NCBI GenBank assembly: GCA_903813345.2
Contig: CAIIXF020000003.1
Span: 26,615,248-26,679,247, forward strand
Source of the DNA: Owenia fusiformis
Taxonomy: Eukaryota > Annelida > Polychaeta > Sabellida > Oweniidae
Direction: 5' to 3'
Length of the DNA stretch: 64,000 nucleotides
Below, in pieces: positions 46,700 to 60,900 of this stretch (its first letter is position 1; each line of letters begins with the position of its first letter). The translations under genes and the position numbers were made by a program. The notes below the pieces were generated by a model, which worked only from the letters and a program-made list of their open reading frames with translations, was not told where the DNA came from and made no database searches.

Positions 46700-48939
46700 T
46701 TAAGGGCAATTGGTGACACGTCAAACAAGATGCGAGTCTTGAGAGTCTACAATTGTGTTTGGTGGTGATACAAATGTATCAATTCAATAGATCTAGTCCT
46801 TTAATTACTAAACCAAATAGGTCTTTTCTCAAGAATAATGCAATGTGTTTAAGCCTCTGAGACAATTTCACTCCAAATACATAAATTTGCCCCATATCTC
46901 GTCTTGCTTCAAGCCCCGGTGCAGTCGTTCTCTACACGTCACCTGAACATCTTGAAATGAAGCTGATAAGGGAAAGTCTTGATGCAAGACTACCCAGACC
47001 AATAAAGGGTGAAATCCCCTGCCTCACTGAGATTTAAAGAGAGATGTGAACACGGGCGGGACGAACGTGTGTACCTCATCTTATGTTTATTGCTGACGTA
47101 TCGCATAAAACTTGCGAACGGGTCAACATGGCACTTACTTTCAACTTTGTCAACCAAGCCCTTACGAACCCAAATAGTTTCAACATTGTGATATGTAATG
47201 TTTCGTGCAAAAATTAAAAACTGGTTTCTCGTGATTAATTAAACGTTATCATAAATGATATAATCTAGACAACAATAGACAACAATCGTGCAATTAAATT
47301 GTCTTGGCTGATAAACTAAAATATCATGGCCGAGGTCCATCTTCGCTTGGCTACTGTATTTCTCAGAGATAGGCCTCGAGTAACCATGGACTGGGCTGGG
47401 AAAATTTAAAGGGTTACGATTGAACAAGTTGGAGTAATTTTTGCTTTGATTCCTAACCCTTTTAAATCCTTCTCATGCCAACGCCTATAAGACCAAAATG
47501 TTCGGATTCATTAGTAGGTGTCTACATTTCAAGCAGATTGAAAAAAGGGGACGAAAAAGCTTTCAAAAAGGTTATGATGTACAAGTTTCCTAGGTATTGT
47601 CGGGTAATCCCTTTAACAATTCATGGCTCTGCTGTCATTCAATCTGATCTGCATACATTCAATGTAGATATCTCGAGGTTTGACGTTAGCCGCGCCAAAC
47701 AATCTTTCCATCTCAGGAGATTCTGACGCACAAATATTTGCTAAAAATATCTTCAATATAGATGATTAGGTTTCCCAAAATAATATTTGGTAAATATAAA
47801 AGACACTACATGCATCTTTTTCGAAAGGGGGAGAACTTGGAGGACATACAATTCAATACTTTAATTAATATGCAAGTCTTTGACAGTTCAATCAAATCTA
47901 TCAGCTATAGAAATGTTTAAGGTTTTAGGTAAATGGCTATTGTTGCCACAAGTCACGTTATCTTTAACATGTCTATTTATAAACAAGTTGAATCTTTTAA
48001 AAAATAATTCTATCTAAAATTTTAATTAGAATGCGGCATTTTCGTTATAAAACATTTGTTGCACAATAAATGGTAATGTTTTAAAAACCATCATTTTTAA
48101 TTATATAGTTAAGTTAAATACAGTGTAAATAGTCGAAACAGTGAAAACAAATAGATTTTGCTTCATTTGGATCCTTATATTTTGTAAAGATAGCATGCAT
48201 GTATATCTGAACGAAAAACAATTTCAAACGATTTTCCGAAAGAGATAAAGCTTGTTTAGCTGACGCCATGAAAGTAATGTCTAGTTACTAATCTTGGATA
48301 TATAATAGATTCATCGTCAGAGATCAAGGTATATTCTTTAATTTTCTTCAGGTATATTAAAAACGGGACGGAGATGGTGCGAGTATCTAAAATAGGTTGA
48401 TTTCAATACTGGTCAATTGGTTGCCTATGACAGCCTTTTGGCCTATTTCATTTGTAATCATAAATCCAATTAGTTTTTTACTTTAAACATCGTGTGTATG
48501 TTGACCGAAGGATTGTTTGGTGTTTGAACTTGTCCTAGTATAAAGATGTGAACAAGAATTTGTAGTTTATTTACACTACTGATTTTTAATGGATTTAGTG
48601 GTACTGAGTGTGTCAAATTAAGTGCATTCAAATGATCAATAAGGACTCTCCGAAGACGATGGGTAAATTGAATTAACTTCCTTTCATTTTTAGAACTGTT
48701 TTGAACAAATGTTTTTATCTAAATTTGAATGTCAATAAATGTTTTTCTAAAAAGGAAAATGAGCATGGCGACATGTGTGACAATTCGGATTATTTTCAGG
48801 ATGTCTCTCATGCAACAGGCAAACCGGTCACTTATTTTCAATAGGCGACTAATATCGCTACACGCACATTTTTATTAAAGAATGTAATTGGAAGGATTCT
48901 ACACATATGGATTAATCAAATATCACATCTTTATTTCAG
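46700..48939. other. Intergenic, upstream of the mucin-like gene
   Basis: No gene is supported. An 83-codon ATG ORF at 47475-47726 has no recognised similarity and is not called. The mucin-like gene's 5' UTR exon and promoter should lie here, because a TTTATTTCAG acceptor abuts its ATG, but neither can be placed. Confidence 0.5.
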
Positions 48940-51900
48940 ATGTTGAGTGACAGTGACATGGTCTGTTTGCCTTACATCGTCTGGTGTGTCGTCTGCTTTC
49001 TTCCATTTACTACGGGCCAAGATGGCTGCTTTTTCGATGGTGTATTTTATCAGACTGGCGAGCTTATCTATACTTCGGGCGCATGTTCGGGGATTTTATG
49101 TCACGGCGGTGGTATGCTAGCACATTGGGATGACGTGGGGTGCTTCACCAATGCACCTGTCAAACCTGCAACAACAAAGCCCCCGATAGGTGGCACTACC
49201 ACATCAAAACCAACTGCAGCGTTCGGGTGTTTCAGTGATGGGAGGTTTTACTTTTTTGGTCAAGAAATGCACTGGACACCGTGTGAGACAACATATTGTC
49301 GGGAAGGTGGCGTGCCGGTTGTCTGGCACAATCCACAGTGTAGCGTGTCTCCAACAACTCCAATGACATCTCCAACAACTCCCATGACATCTCCAACAAC
49401 TCCCATGACATCTCCAACCAGAGCACCAACCTCAACCACAAAACAAACAACATATTCAATCATTACACAGACATCAGAATCTGACAAGCAAACGACAATC
49501 AAAACAACAAATTTTTCAAAGGGAACTACAGTTGCAACATCAAGTACCCCTACCACACAGGCTTTCTTAAACACAGATTCAACTAGTCCAGCCGTGAAGG
49601 AGTCCACAGGAAAAGAGAGCATGGAAAACTCAAGCATATCCCAAACGACAACATCCGACTCAAAAACTGTCGCAACAACTACACTTACAACCATCGGCCC
49701 AACTGCGACGCCAATTGAACCCTCTACTACAAACATGGCTCAGAATGACACAATTTCAAGCCCTGATCCGACTACAAGAATCCCACTTGAGCAGACAACT
49801 AAGTCAAATACAACCATCTCGAATGAATCAAGATACAGTACGAAGGAACCTATTGTTTGTCTATATAATGACACGTACTACATAGCTGGGAGTAACATCG
49901 TTAGGAGTAATTGTTCTGGACTATATTGTGATCAAGATGGAGAGTTAATTCATTGGAATGATACAGATTGCGTTCCTGATGAAAGCACAGCAAGTATAAC
50001 TGTAACTTTGGAACAAATAACTGATCTAGATACCACTACTAGTGCAACAACTGAGGAACTTATTTCGTGTTTCTATAATGGTACATACTACCCAGCTGGT
50101 GTTAACATAGTTAGAAATAAATGTTCAGGCTTGTATTGTGATCAAAATGGAAAGTTGGTACATTGGAATGAAACTGACTGCTATATTGATGTAACAACTG
50201 ATGCTACAACGGATCTATTTATTAGTCCAGGTGCAAACAGTGATCTAGGTATTACCAGCGATGCAACAACTAATTTGGATATTACAACTGTTGCTACAGG
50301 TTATCTAAATATAACCACCGATATTACAACTGATCCTGAGAATACCACTGATGCTACAACTGATCTAGATAATACCAATGATACAACAACCGATCTAGAT
50401 AATACCAGTGATACTTCAACTGATCTAGAAAATATCACTGATACAACAATTGCTCTGGATAATACCACTGATACAACTGATCTAGATATAATCTCAATTG
50501 CTACAACTAATTTAGATATTACTACTGATGCTACAACTGAACTAGATAATGCCACTGAAACTACAACTGATCTAGATAAAACCAGTGATCCTACAACTGA
50601 TCTAGAAAATATCACTGATACAACAACTTTTGTAGATAATACCACTGATACAACAACTGATTTAGATAATACCACTGAAACTTCAACTGATTTAGATAAT
50701 ACGAGTGATACTACAACTGATCTCGATAATACCACTGATACTACAACTGCTCTAGATATTCCCAATGATACTACGACTGATCTAGATAATACCACTGATG
50801 CTACAACTGATCTAGATAATATCACCGATGCTACAGCTGATTTAGATACTACTACTGATACTACAACTGATAAAAGTATAACAACCGATGCTACAACTGA
50901 TCTAGATAATACCACTGATACTACAACTGCTCTAGATATTCCCAATGATACTACGACTGATCTAGATAATACCACTGATGCTACAACTGATCTAGATAAT
51001 ATCACCGATGCTACAGCTGATTTAGATACTACTACTGATACTACAACTGATAAAAGTATAACAACCGATACTATAACTGATCTTGATAATACTAGTGATT
51101 CAACAACTGATTTAGATATTACTACTGGTACTACAACTGATCTAGATATTACCGCTGATGCTCCAACTGATCAAAGTATAACCACCGATTTAGATATTAC
51201 AACTGATGTTACAACTGTTCTAGTTATCACCACAGATGATACAACTGATCTAGATAATACCACTGATGCTACAACTGATCAAAGTATAACAACCGATTTA
51301 GATATTACAACTGATGTTACAACTGTTCTAGTTATCAACACTGATGAGACAACTGATCAAGATAATACCACTGATACTACAATTGATCAAGATAATACCA
51401 CTGATACAGCAACTGATTTAGAAATAACCACTGAAACTACAACTGATCTAGATAATACCAGTGATTCTACAACTGATTTAGCTATTACAACTGATGTTAC
51501 AACTGTTCTAGATAATACCAGTGATACTACAACTGATTTAGATATTTCTACTGATGTTACAACTGATCTAGATAATACCAGTGATACTACAACTGATTTA
51601 GATATTACAACTGATCTAGATAATACCAGTGATACTACAACTGATGTTACAACTGATCTAGATAATACCAGTGATACTACAACTGATTTAGATATTACAA
51701 CTGATGTTACAACTGAGCTAGATAATACCAGTGATACTACAACTGATTTAGATACTACAACTGATGTTACAACTGATCTAGATAATACCAGTGATACTAC
51801 AACTGATTTAGATATTACAACCGATACTACAACTGATCTAGATAATACCACTGATACTATAACTGATCTAGATAATAACAATGGTACTACAACTGATCTA

Positions 51901-54900
51901 GATAATACCACTGATGCTACAACTGATCAAGATAATACCACTGATGCTACAACTGATTTAGATAATACCACTGATGCTACAACTGATCTAGATATTACTA
52001 CTAATACTACAACTGATCAAAGTATAACAACCGATACTACAACTGATCTAGATAATACCACTGATACTATAACTGATCTAGATAATATCAATGGTACTAC
52101 AACTGATCTAGATAATACCACTGATGCTACAACTGATCAAGATAATACCACTGATGCTACAACTGATTTAGATAATACCACTGATGCTACAACTGATCTA
52201 GATATTACTACTAATACTACAACTGATCAAAGTATAACAACCGATACTACAACTGATCTAGATAATACCACTGATGCTACAACTGATTTAGATATTACTA
52301 CTGATACTACAACTAATCAAGATATTACCACTGATGCTACAACTGATTTAGATATAACTTCTGATACTACAACTGATCTAGATGATACCACTGATGCTAC
52401 AACTGATCTAGATATTACTACTGATACTACAACTGATCAAAGTATAACAAACGATACTACAACTGATTTAAGTAATACCATAGATACTACAACTAATCTT
52501 GATAATACCAGTGATTCCACAACTGATTTAGATATTACTACTGATGCTCCAACTGATCAAAGTATAACAACCGATTTAGATATTACAACTGATGTTACAA
52601 CTGATCTAGATTATTTCACTGATGCTACAAATGATCCAGTGAATACAACTGATCCTACAACATATCTAAATATTACTACTGATGCTCCAACTGGTCAAAG
52701 TATAACAACCAATGCTACAACTGATTTAGATATTAAAACTGATGTTACAACTGTTCTAGATATTATTACTGATGCTACAACTGATTTAGATATTACCACT
52801 GATGCTACATCTGATCTAGATATTTCTACTGATGCTCCAACTGATCAAAGTATATCAACCGATGCTACTACTGATTTAGATATTATCACTGGTGGTACAA
52901 CTGATCAAGACAATACCACAGGTACTACAACTGATTTAGAAATTACCACGAGTCCTACAATTGAATTAGATATTACTAGTGATGCTACATCTGATCAAAG
53001 TATAACAACTGATTCTACAACTGAATTAGATATTACAACTGATGCTACAACTGATCTTGAAATTACCACTGGTGGTACAACTGATCTAATTATTACCACT
53101 GGTGCTACAACTGACCTAGATAATACAACTGATGCCTCAACTAATCTAGATGATACCACTGATACAACAACTGATCCAGATAAATCCACTGATGCTACAT
53201 CGAATCTAGATATTACCACTGGTGCTACAACTGATCTAAATAATACCACTGATACTTCAACTAATTTAAATAATACATCTGATGCTACAACTGATCTAGA
53301 TAAAAACCCTGATGCTACGACTGATCCAGATATTACCCCTGCTGCTACAATTATTTTAGATATTACCACCGATGCTACAACCGATCAAGGAAGAACCACC
53401 GATGCTACAACTAATCAAAGAATAACCACTGGTGCTACAAATAGTGTAGATAATACCACTGATACTACAACTGACCTAGATATTGCCACTGATATTACAA
53501 CTGATCTAGATAATGCCACTGATGCTACAACTGATCTAAATAATACGACTGATACTACAACTGATCTTGATATTACCACTGGTGGTACAACTGATACTTC
53601 AACTGATCTAAATTATACCACCGATGCTACAGTTGATCTAGATAATAACACTAATGCTACAACTGATCTAGGTAATACCACATATATTACAAGTGAGCTA
53701 GATAATACCATTGATACTACAACTGATTTGGATAGTACCTCTGGAGCTACAACTGATCTAGATATTACTACTGATGCTGCAACCAATTTAGACAGTACCA
53801 CTAATACTACAACTGATCTAGATAATATCACTGATACTACAACTGATCTAGATATCACCATTGGTACTACAACTAATTTAGAAATTGCCACTGGTACTAC
53901 AACTGTTCTAGATAATACCACTGATACTACACCTCTTTTAGATATCACCACTGGTGTTACAACATATCTAGATATTTCCATTGATACTACATCTGATCTA
54001 GATAATACCACTGATTCTACAACTGATCTGGATAATACCACTGATACTACAACTGATCTAGATATCACCACTGGTCCTTCAACTGATCTAGATATTACCA
54101 CTGATACTACAACTAATCTAGATATTGTGACTGATATTACAAATGATCTAGATAATGCCACTGATGCTACAACTGATCTAGACAATATCACTGAAACAAC
54201 AACTGATCTAGATATCACCAGCGGTGCAACAAATGATCTAGATATTACCATTGATACTACAACTAATCTAGATATTGCCACTGATACTACAACTGATCTA
54301 GATAATACCACTGATGCTACAACTGATCTAGATATCACCACTGGTACTACAACTGATCTAGATAATACCACTGATGCTACAACTCATGATCTAGATAATG
54401 CCACTGATGCTACAACTGATCTAGATATCACCATGGGTGCTTCCACTGATCTAGATATTACCACTGATGCTACAACTGATCTAGATATCACCACTGGTAC
54501 TACAACTAATCTAGATATTGCCACTAATGCTACAACTGATCTAGATAATACCACTGATGCTACAACTGATCTAGATAATGCCACTGATGCTACACCTGAT
54601 CTAGATATCACCACGGGTGCTTCCACTGATCTAGATATTACCATTGATATTACAACTGATCTAGATAATGCCACTGATGCTACAACTGATCTAGATAATA
54701 CCATTGAAACAACAACTGATCTAAATATCACCACTGGTACTACAACTAATCTAGAAATTGCCACTGATACTACAATCGATCTAGATAATACCACTGATGC
54801 TACAACTGATTTAGATATAACCAAAGATGCTACAACAGATCAAAGTATAACAACTGTTGCAACTGATTTAGATATTACCACTAATGTTACAACTGATATA

Positions 54901-57900
54901 GATGTAACCACTGATGCAACAATTGGTTTAGATATTACCTCTGATGCTTCAGCTGATCAGAGCATAACAACTATTGCTTCAACTAATTTGGATTCAACAA
55001 CTGATGCTATAGCTGATTTAGATAGAACAACTGATGCTTCACCTGATCTTGATATAACCACAAATGCAGCAACCAAAGAAAGTATAAAAACTGATATTAC
55101 AACTCATCAAAGTATAACAACTGATGCGACAACTGATTTAGATATTACTACAAATGCAGCAACTGAACAAAGTATAACCAATGATGCATCAACTGCTTCA
55201 GATATCACTACTGATGCTACAACTCATCAAAGCTTAACAACTGATGCATCATCTGACTTAGATATTACTACTGATGCTTCAACTGATCAAAGCATAACAA
55301 CTCTTGCTACAACGAATTTGGATTCAACAACTGATACTACAACTGATTTAGATATAACAACTGATGCTACAACTGATTTAGATATAACAACTGATGCTAC
55401 AACTGATTTAGATATAACAACTGATGCTACAACTGATTTAGATATAACAACTGATACTACAACTGATTTAGATATAACAACTGATACTACAACTGATTTA
55501 GATATAACAACTGATGCTACAACTGATTTAGATATAACAACTGATGCTACAACTGATTTAGATATAACAACTGATGCTACAACTGATCCGGATAATACCA
55601 CAAATGCAGCAACTGAACAAAGTAAAATCACTGTAGTAAAAACTGATCAAAGTATAACAACTGATGTTACAACTGATCCAAGTATAACAACTGATGCCAA
55701 AACCGATTTAGATATCACAACGAATTCAACAGCTAATTTAGATATCACTTCTAATGCTAAAACTGATTTAGATATCATCACTGATAGTACACATGATTTA
55801 GAAATAACCACTGCTGTTACAACTGATTTAGTTATCATCACTGATGCAACAACTGGTTTAGATAATACCATTGAGGCAACAACGGATTCAGTCTCGAGTG
55901 TATCTACTGACGCAACAACAGATTTATACATGAGTTTATCCACTGAAGAAGCGACTGAAATAAACCCGACTGTATTCAATAAATCAACCACGGTGCCAGA
56001 CCCCAGTGTAATCACTGTAAACCAAAATGTATCCACTGAGGTAACAACAGAATCAGACCACAGTACATTGACTGAAACAACAACGGGGTCAGCCCCGAGT
56101 GTATCCACTGAGGTAGCAACAGAATCAAACAAGAGTGTACCAACTAATGCATTCACTGAAGTAACAACGGATTCAGACACGAATGCATCCACTGAGGCAG
56201 TGACGGATATAATCATGACTGTATTCACTGAATCAACAACAGTGTCAGACCCGAGTGTAATCACTGATGCAGCGACAGAATTAAACCAAAGTTTATTCAC
56301 CAAGGCAACGACTGAATCAGAGAGGAGTGTATCTACTGAGGCAGTGACAGAATCAAACCCGGATGTATCCAGTGAGGCGACCACAGAATCAGACAGGAGT
56401 GTTTCCACAGAGGTAGCAACAGAATCAAACCAGAGTGTAACCACCAAGGCAACGACTGAATCAGACAGGAGTACATCTACTGAGGCAGTGACAGAATCAA
56501 ACCCGGATGTATCCAGTGAGGCAACCACACAATCAAACAAAATGTTATCCTCTGAGTCAACGAAAGAATTAAACCCAAATGCTGCAACTGAGGTAACGAC
56601 ACAATTAGGCTCACACACCTCAAGCGAAGCAGCAACAGAAGCAAATCCTAGTGTAACCACAAAAACAGGTTTAACTATAAGCGTAAACCCTACATTAGAA
56701 TCGGATATAGAAACAACTCGTAGAGTAACAACAGAAAGTACTAATGAAATAACAGATGAAGATATCACTGTAACCAATGGGGCAACAACAAAAACAGATA
56801 TTGGTATCAGCGTAACCAATGCAGCAACTACAAATGGAGAAAATGGTATGCCTGCTGGAGAAACGACAGATGAAAACACCAGCGTAGTTACTGCAGCAAC
56901 AACGAAAGCAGACAATGGTATAACTATCGCTACAGAAGAAGACATCGACCTAACTACTGAAGCAACAACGAAAGCAGACATTGGTATAACTATCGATGAT
57001 ACAGATGAAAACATTGGCCTAACTACTACAGCAACAACGAAGGTAGACATTGGTATAACTATCGTTGAAACAACAGATAAAAACATCGGCCTAACTACTG
57101 CAGCAACAACAAAAGCAGACATTGGTATAACTATCGGTGATACAACAGATGAAAACATCGGACTAACTACTGAAGCAACAACGAAAGCAGACATTGGCAT
57201 AACTATCGGAGAAACTACAAATGAAAACATCGGACTAACTACTGCAGCAACAACTAAAGCAGACATTGGTATAACTATCGGAGAAACTACAAATGAAAAC
57301 ATCGGACTAACTACTGCAGCAACAACGAAAGCAGACATTGGTATATCTATCGGAGAAACTACAAATGAAAACATCGGCCTAACTACTGCAGCTACAACGA
57401 AGGCTGACATTGGTATAACTATCGGTGAAACTACAGATGAAGACATCGGCCTAACTACTGCAGCAACAACGAAAGCAGACATTGGTATAACTATCGGTGA
57501 AACTACAGACGAAGATGTCAGCGTAGCTTCTACAGCAACAACGAAAGCAGACATTGGTATAACTATCGGTGAAACTACAGATGAAGACATCGGCCTAACT
57601 AGTGCAGCCACAACGAAAGCAGACATTGGTATAACTATCGGTGAAACAACAGATGAAAACATCGGCCTAACTACTGCAGCAACAACGAAAGCAGACATTG
57701 GTATAACTATCGGTGAAACTACAGATGAAGACATCGGCCTAACTACTGCAGCAACAACGACAGCAGACATTGGTATAACTATCGGTGAAACTACAGATGA
57801 AGACATCGGCCTAACTACTGCAGCAACAACGAAAGCAGACATTGGTATAACTATCGGTGAAACTACAGATGAAGACATCGGCCTAACTACTGCAGGAACA

Positions 57901-60900
57901 ACGAAAGTAGACATTGGAATAACTATCGGTGAAACTACAGATGAAGACATCGGCCTAACTACTGCAGCAACAACGAAAGCAGACATTGGTATAACTATCG
58001 GAGAAACTACAGACGAAGATGCCAGCGTAGCTTCTACAGCAACAACGAAAGCAGACATTGGTATAACTATCGTTGAAACTACAGATGAAGACATCGGCCT
58101 AACTACTGCAGCAACAACAAAAGCAGACATTGGTATAACTATCGGTGATACAACAGATGAAAACATCGGACTAACTACTGAAGCAACAACGAAAGCAGAC
58201 ATTGGTATAACTATCGGTGAAACTACAGATGAAGACATTGGCCTTACTACTGCAGCAACAACGAAAGCAGACATTGGTATCAGTATCGGTGAAACTACAG
58301 ATGAAGACATCGGCCTAACTACTGCAGCAACAACGAAAGCAGACATTGGTATAACTATCGGTGAAACTACAGACGAAGATGTCAGCGTAGCTTCTACAGC
58401 AACAACGAAAGCAGACATTGGTATAACTATCGGTGAAATTACAGATGAAGACATCGGCCTAACTACTGCAGCAACAACGAAAGCAGACATTGGTATAACT
58501 ATCGGTGAAACTACAGACGAAGATGTCAGCGTAGCTTCTACAGCAACAACGAAAGCAGACATTGGTATAACTATCGGTGAAACTACAGACGAAGATGTCA
58601 GCGTAGCTTCTACAGCAACAACGAAAGCAGACATTGGTATAACTATCGGTGAAACTACAGACGAAGGTGTCAGCGTAGCTTCTACAGCAACAACGAAAGC
58701 AGACATTGGTATAACTATCGGTGAAACTACAGACGAAGATGTCAGCGTAGCTTCTACAGCAACAACGAAACCAGACATTGGTATTACTATCGGTGAAACT
58801 ACAGATGAAGACATCGGCCTAACTACTGCAGCAACAACGAAAGCAGACATTGGTATAACTATCGGTGAAACTACAGACGAAGATGTCAGCGTAACTACTA
58901 CAACAACAACAACAACAACGAAAGCAGACATTGGTATAACTTCTGGTCAAACAACAGATGAAGGCATCAGCGTAACTACTGTAGCAACAACGAAAGCAGA
59001 CGTCGGAATAACGGTCGGTGACACAACAGATAAAGATATTGATATAACTACAGGTATGCATTTCGATAGATTAGATATGTTGAAAGGACTTCATTTCAAT
59101 GTACGTTCTATTTTATATTGCATTTACTATTGCCCCTGTCTGTTTTTACTTTTAAGCTGATATACTTATCACTTTACTCATCTCAATCTATCGTTTCTAA
59201 AAAATATTTATGAATCTTGCCCTTCTCTGTCTTTATAGCATAGGTTGACAATACACCCTTATTGTATTTACGTATATTTTCTAGGAAGGAGCATACATGC
59301 AAGATCGACTTCTGAACCTCTTTCTCTACTTTACCCCACTACTTCTGCTCCTATTGTTACCTCAATAACTAATAACTTAACTGTAACTGAAAAACACTCA
59401 AGTAAACGAAAGCGCCATGTCAAGAGAGCGACTGCAAGTGAAGAATTTATTGTGCCCCTAAAAGTACAACGAAGAAGAAGACGCAAAACAAGCAAGTCAT
59501 TTCCAGATAAAAATGTACCTGAAACCAGATCTCCCAAGAACACTGTTTTAAGATATATTCTTTCCAAAATGTATGAGCTTGAATTAATGATCAATTATGA
59601 TGTACCAAGCACAAACAATGATCTATTAGCGACGATTCGTGATCGTGAAGCAGCAAACAATGGGCTGTCTTCATTCGAGACTGGAAGAATATATTTGGAG
59701 AAGAATTACGTTGTTCCAAGAGGCAGATTATTGGGTGCGAATCAATTATCTTTTTCTCAACTTTGACTATCTTCTTTTATCTACTTCTAACTTCTACAAA
59801 ATGAGACCCTTTTCCTATGAATTCTACTCTCAAACTCTGTCGAATACGTTCATGTATTTCTATAGAACTTATGAATACTTATACCAACAGAGTCTCTCAA
59901 CAACAAGTAAATGTGTATTTAAACAATTTAACTATACCTGGTCACGTCACTCTCCGCTATTAACTCGCAACCAGAAAAATATGTCTGTTGTTTGATGAAA
60001 TTATAAACCTTGAATTAAATATTATATTTACCTTGAATGGAATAATGTTAATACAACCATATCAAGTGGTTCTGCTTATGTTTTAGATAACGCCATTACC
60101 ACATATGAAGACACAACGAGGAATGAAGGAGTTAATGACACATCTAAAACACGATCACCTATTTCAACAATGGCAAACGACAATAATACTTCGACCAATG
60201 AAAGAAAAACAACAACGTTTGATACTACCACTAATATCACCACTGTACCACCATTAGATGTCACAACCGATCTGTTAAAAAATAATTCTCATTCTTCTAC
60301 TGATTCAAAATCAAATGCGTCATCCTTACCTGATATCACTCTTGGTGTGGAAAATAGTTCTACAAACTTTATATCCACAACTATGGCAAGCGAATTTCAT
60401 ACCGCACAGACAACTGGTTCAATTATTTTGTCAACCTTGTTACAGAACTCCACTAACGTTACTATAGCTACCACATCTGTTGCTACGGATACTGTGATAT
60501 CACAACAAACTACAGCTATATTACCAATTCTAACATCGACAATATCAGCTATATCTCAATTTGTTTCTACTTCCATTTCAAGTATTATAGTGTCAGGTAC
60601 TACGAATGCAGGTGGTCAAAATGAGGAGACAACAACTTCACTTAATACAAATGTTACGGCCAAAACTACACAGACAAATACTCAGACTGTTGGGGAGACA
60701 GTACACTCAAATACGATTACGACAGATATGACGTTGTCATCACAAACTTTGAACAATGTTACGACAACTACTACTACTACTATATCAGGAGTAACATCAG
60801 AAGTTACAGGGCTAACAAATTCTCCAACTTCAAATGGAACAACGCGTGTAACTAATCTTACAGGCGCACTCACCACAGATGGAATATTCGAAAGCACTAG

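Noticed and set aside
47475-47726. 83-codon ATG ORF upstream of the mucin-like gene
   Set aside because: No recognised domain, no splice context and a length within chance for this region. Kept only as a note.
55647-58931. 1094-codon open frame on the minus strand opposite the mucin repeats
   Set aside because: The 72-bp and 30-bp units lack stops in this antisense frame, so the frame is forced by the repeat. It has no signal, domain or splice context of its own. The same applies to the other antisense frames at 49260-55631.
50190-59040. Regular repeats that could suggest a CRISPR array
   Set aside because: The units are contiguous coding tandem repeats with no unique spacers and lie in a spliced eukaryotic gene.
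59639-59995. 118-codon plus-strand ORF overlapping the end of the alternative last exon
   Set aside because: It is in a different frame, Tyr/Phe/Leu rich like random AT-rich DNA, and has no splice site tying it to the gene.
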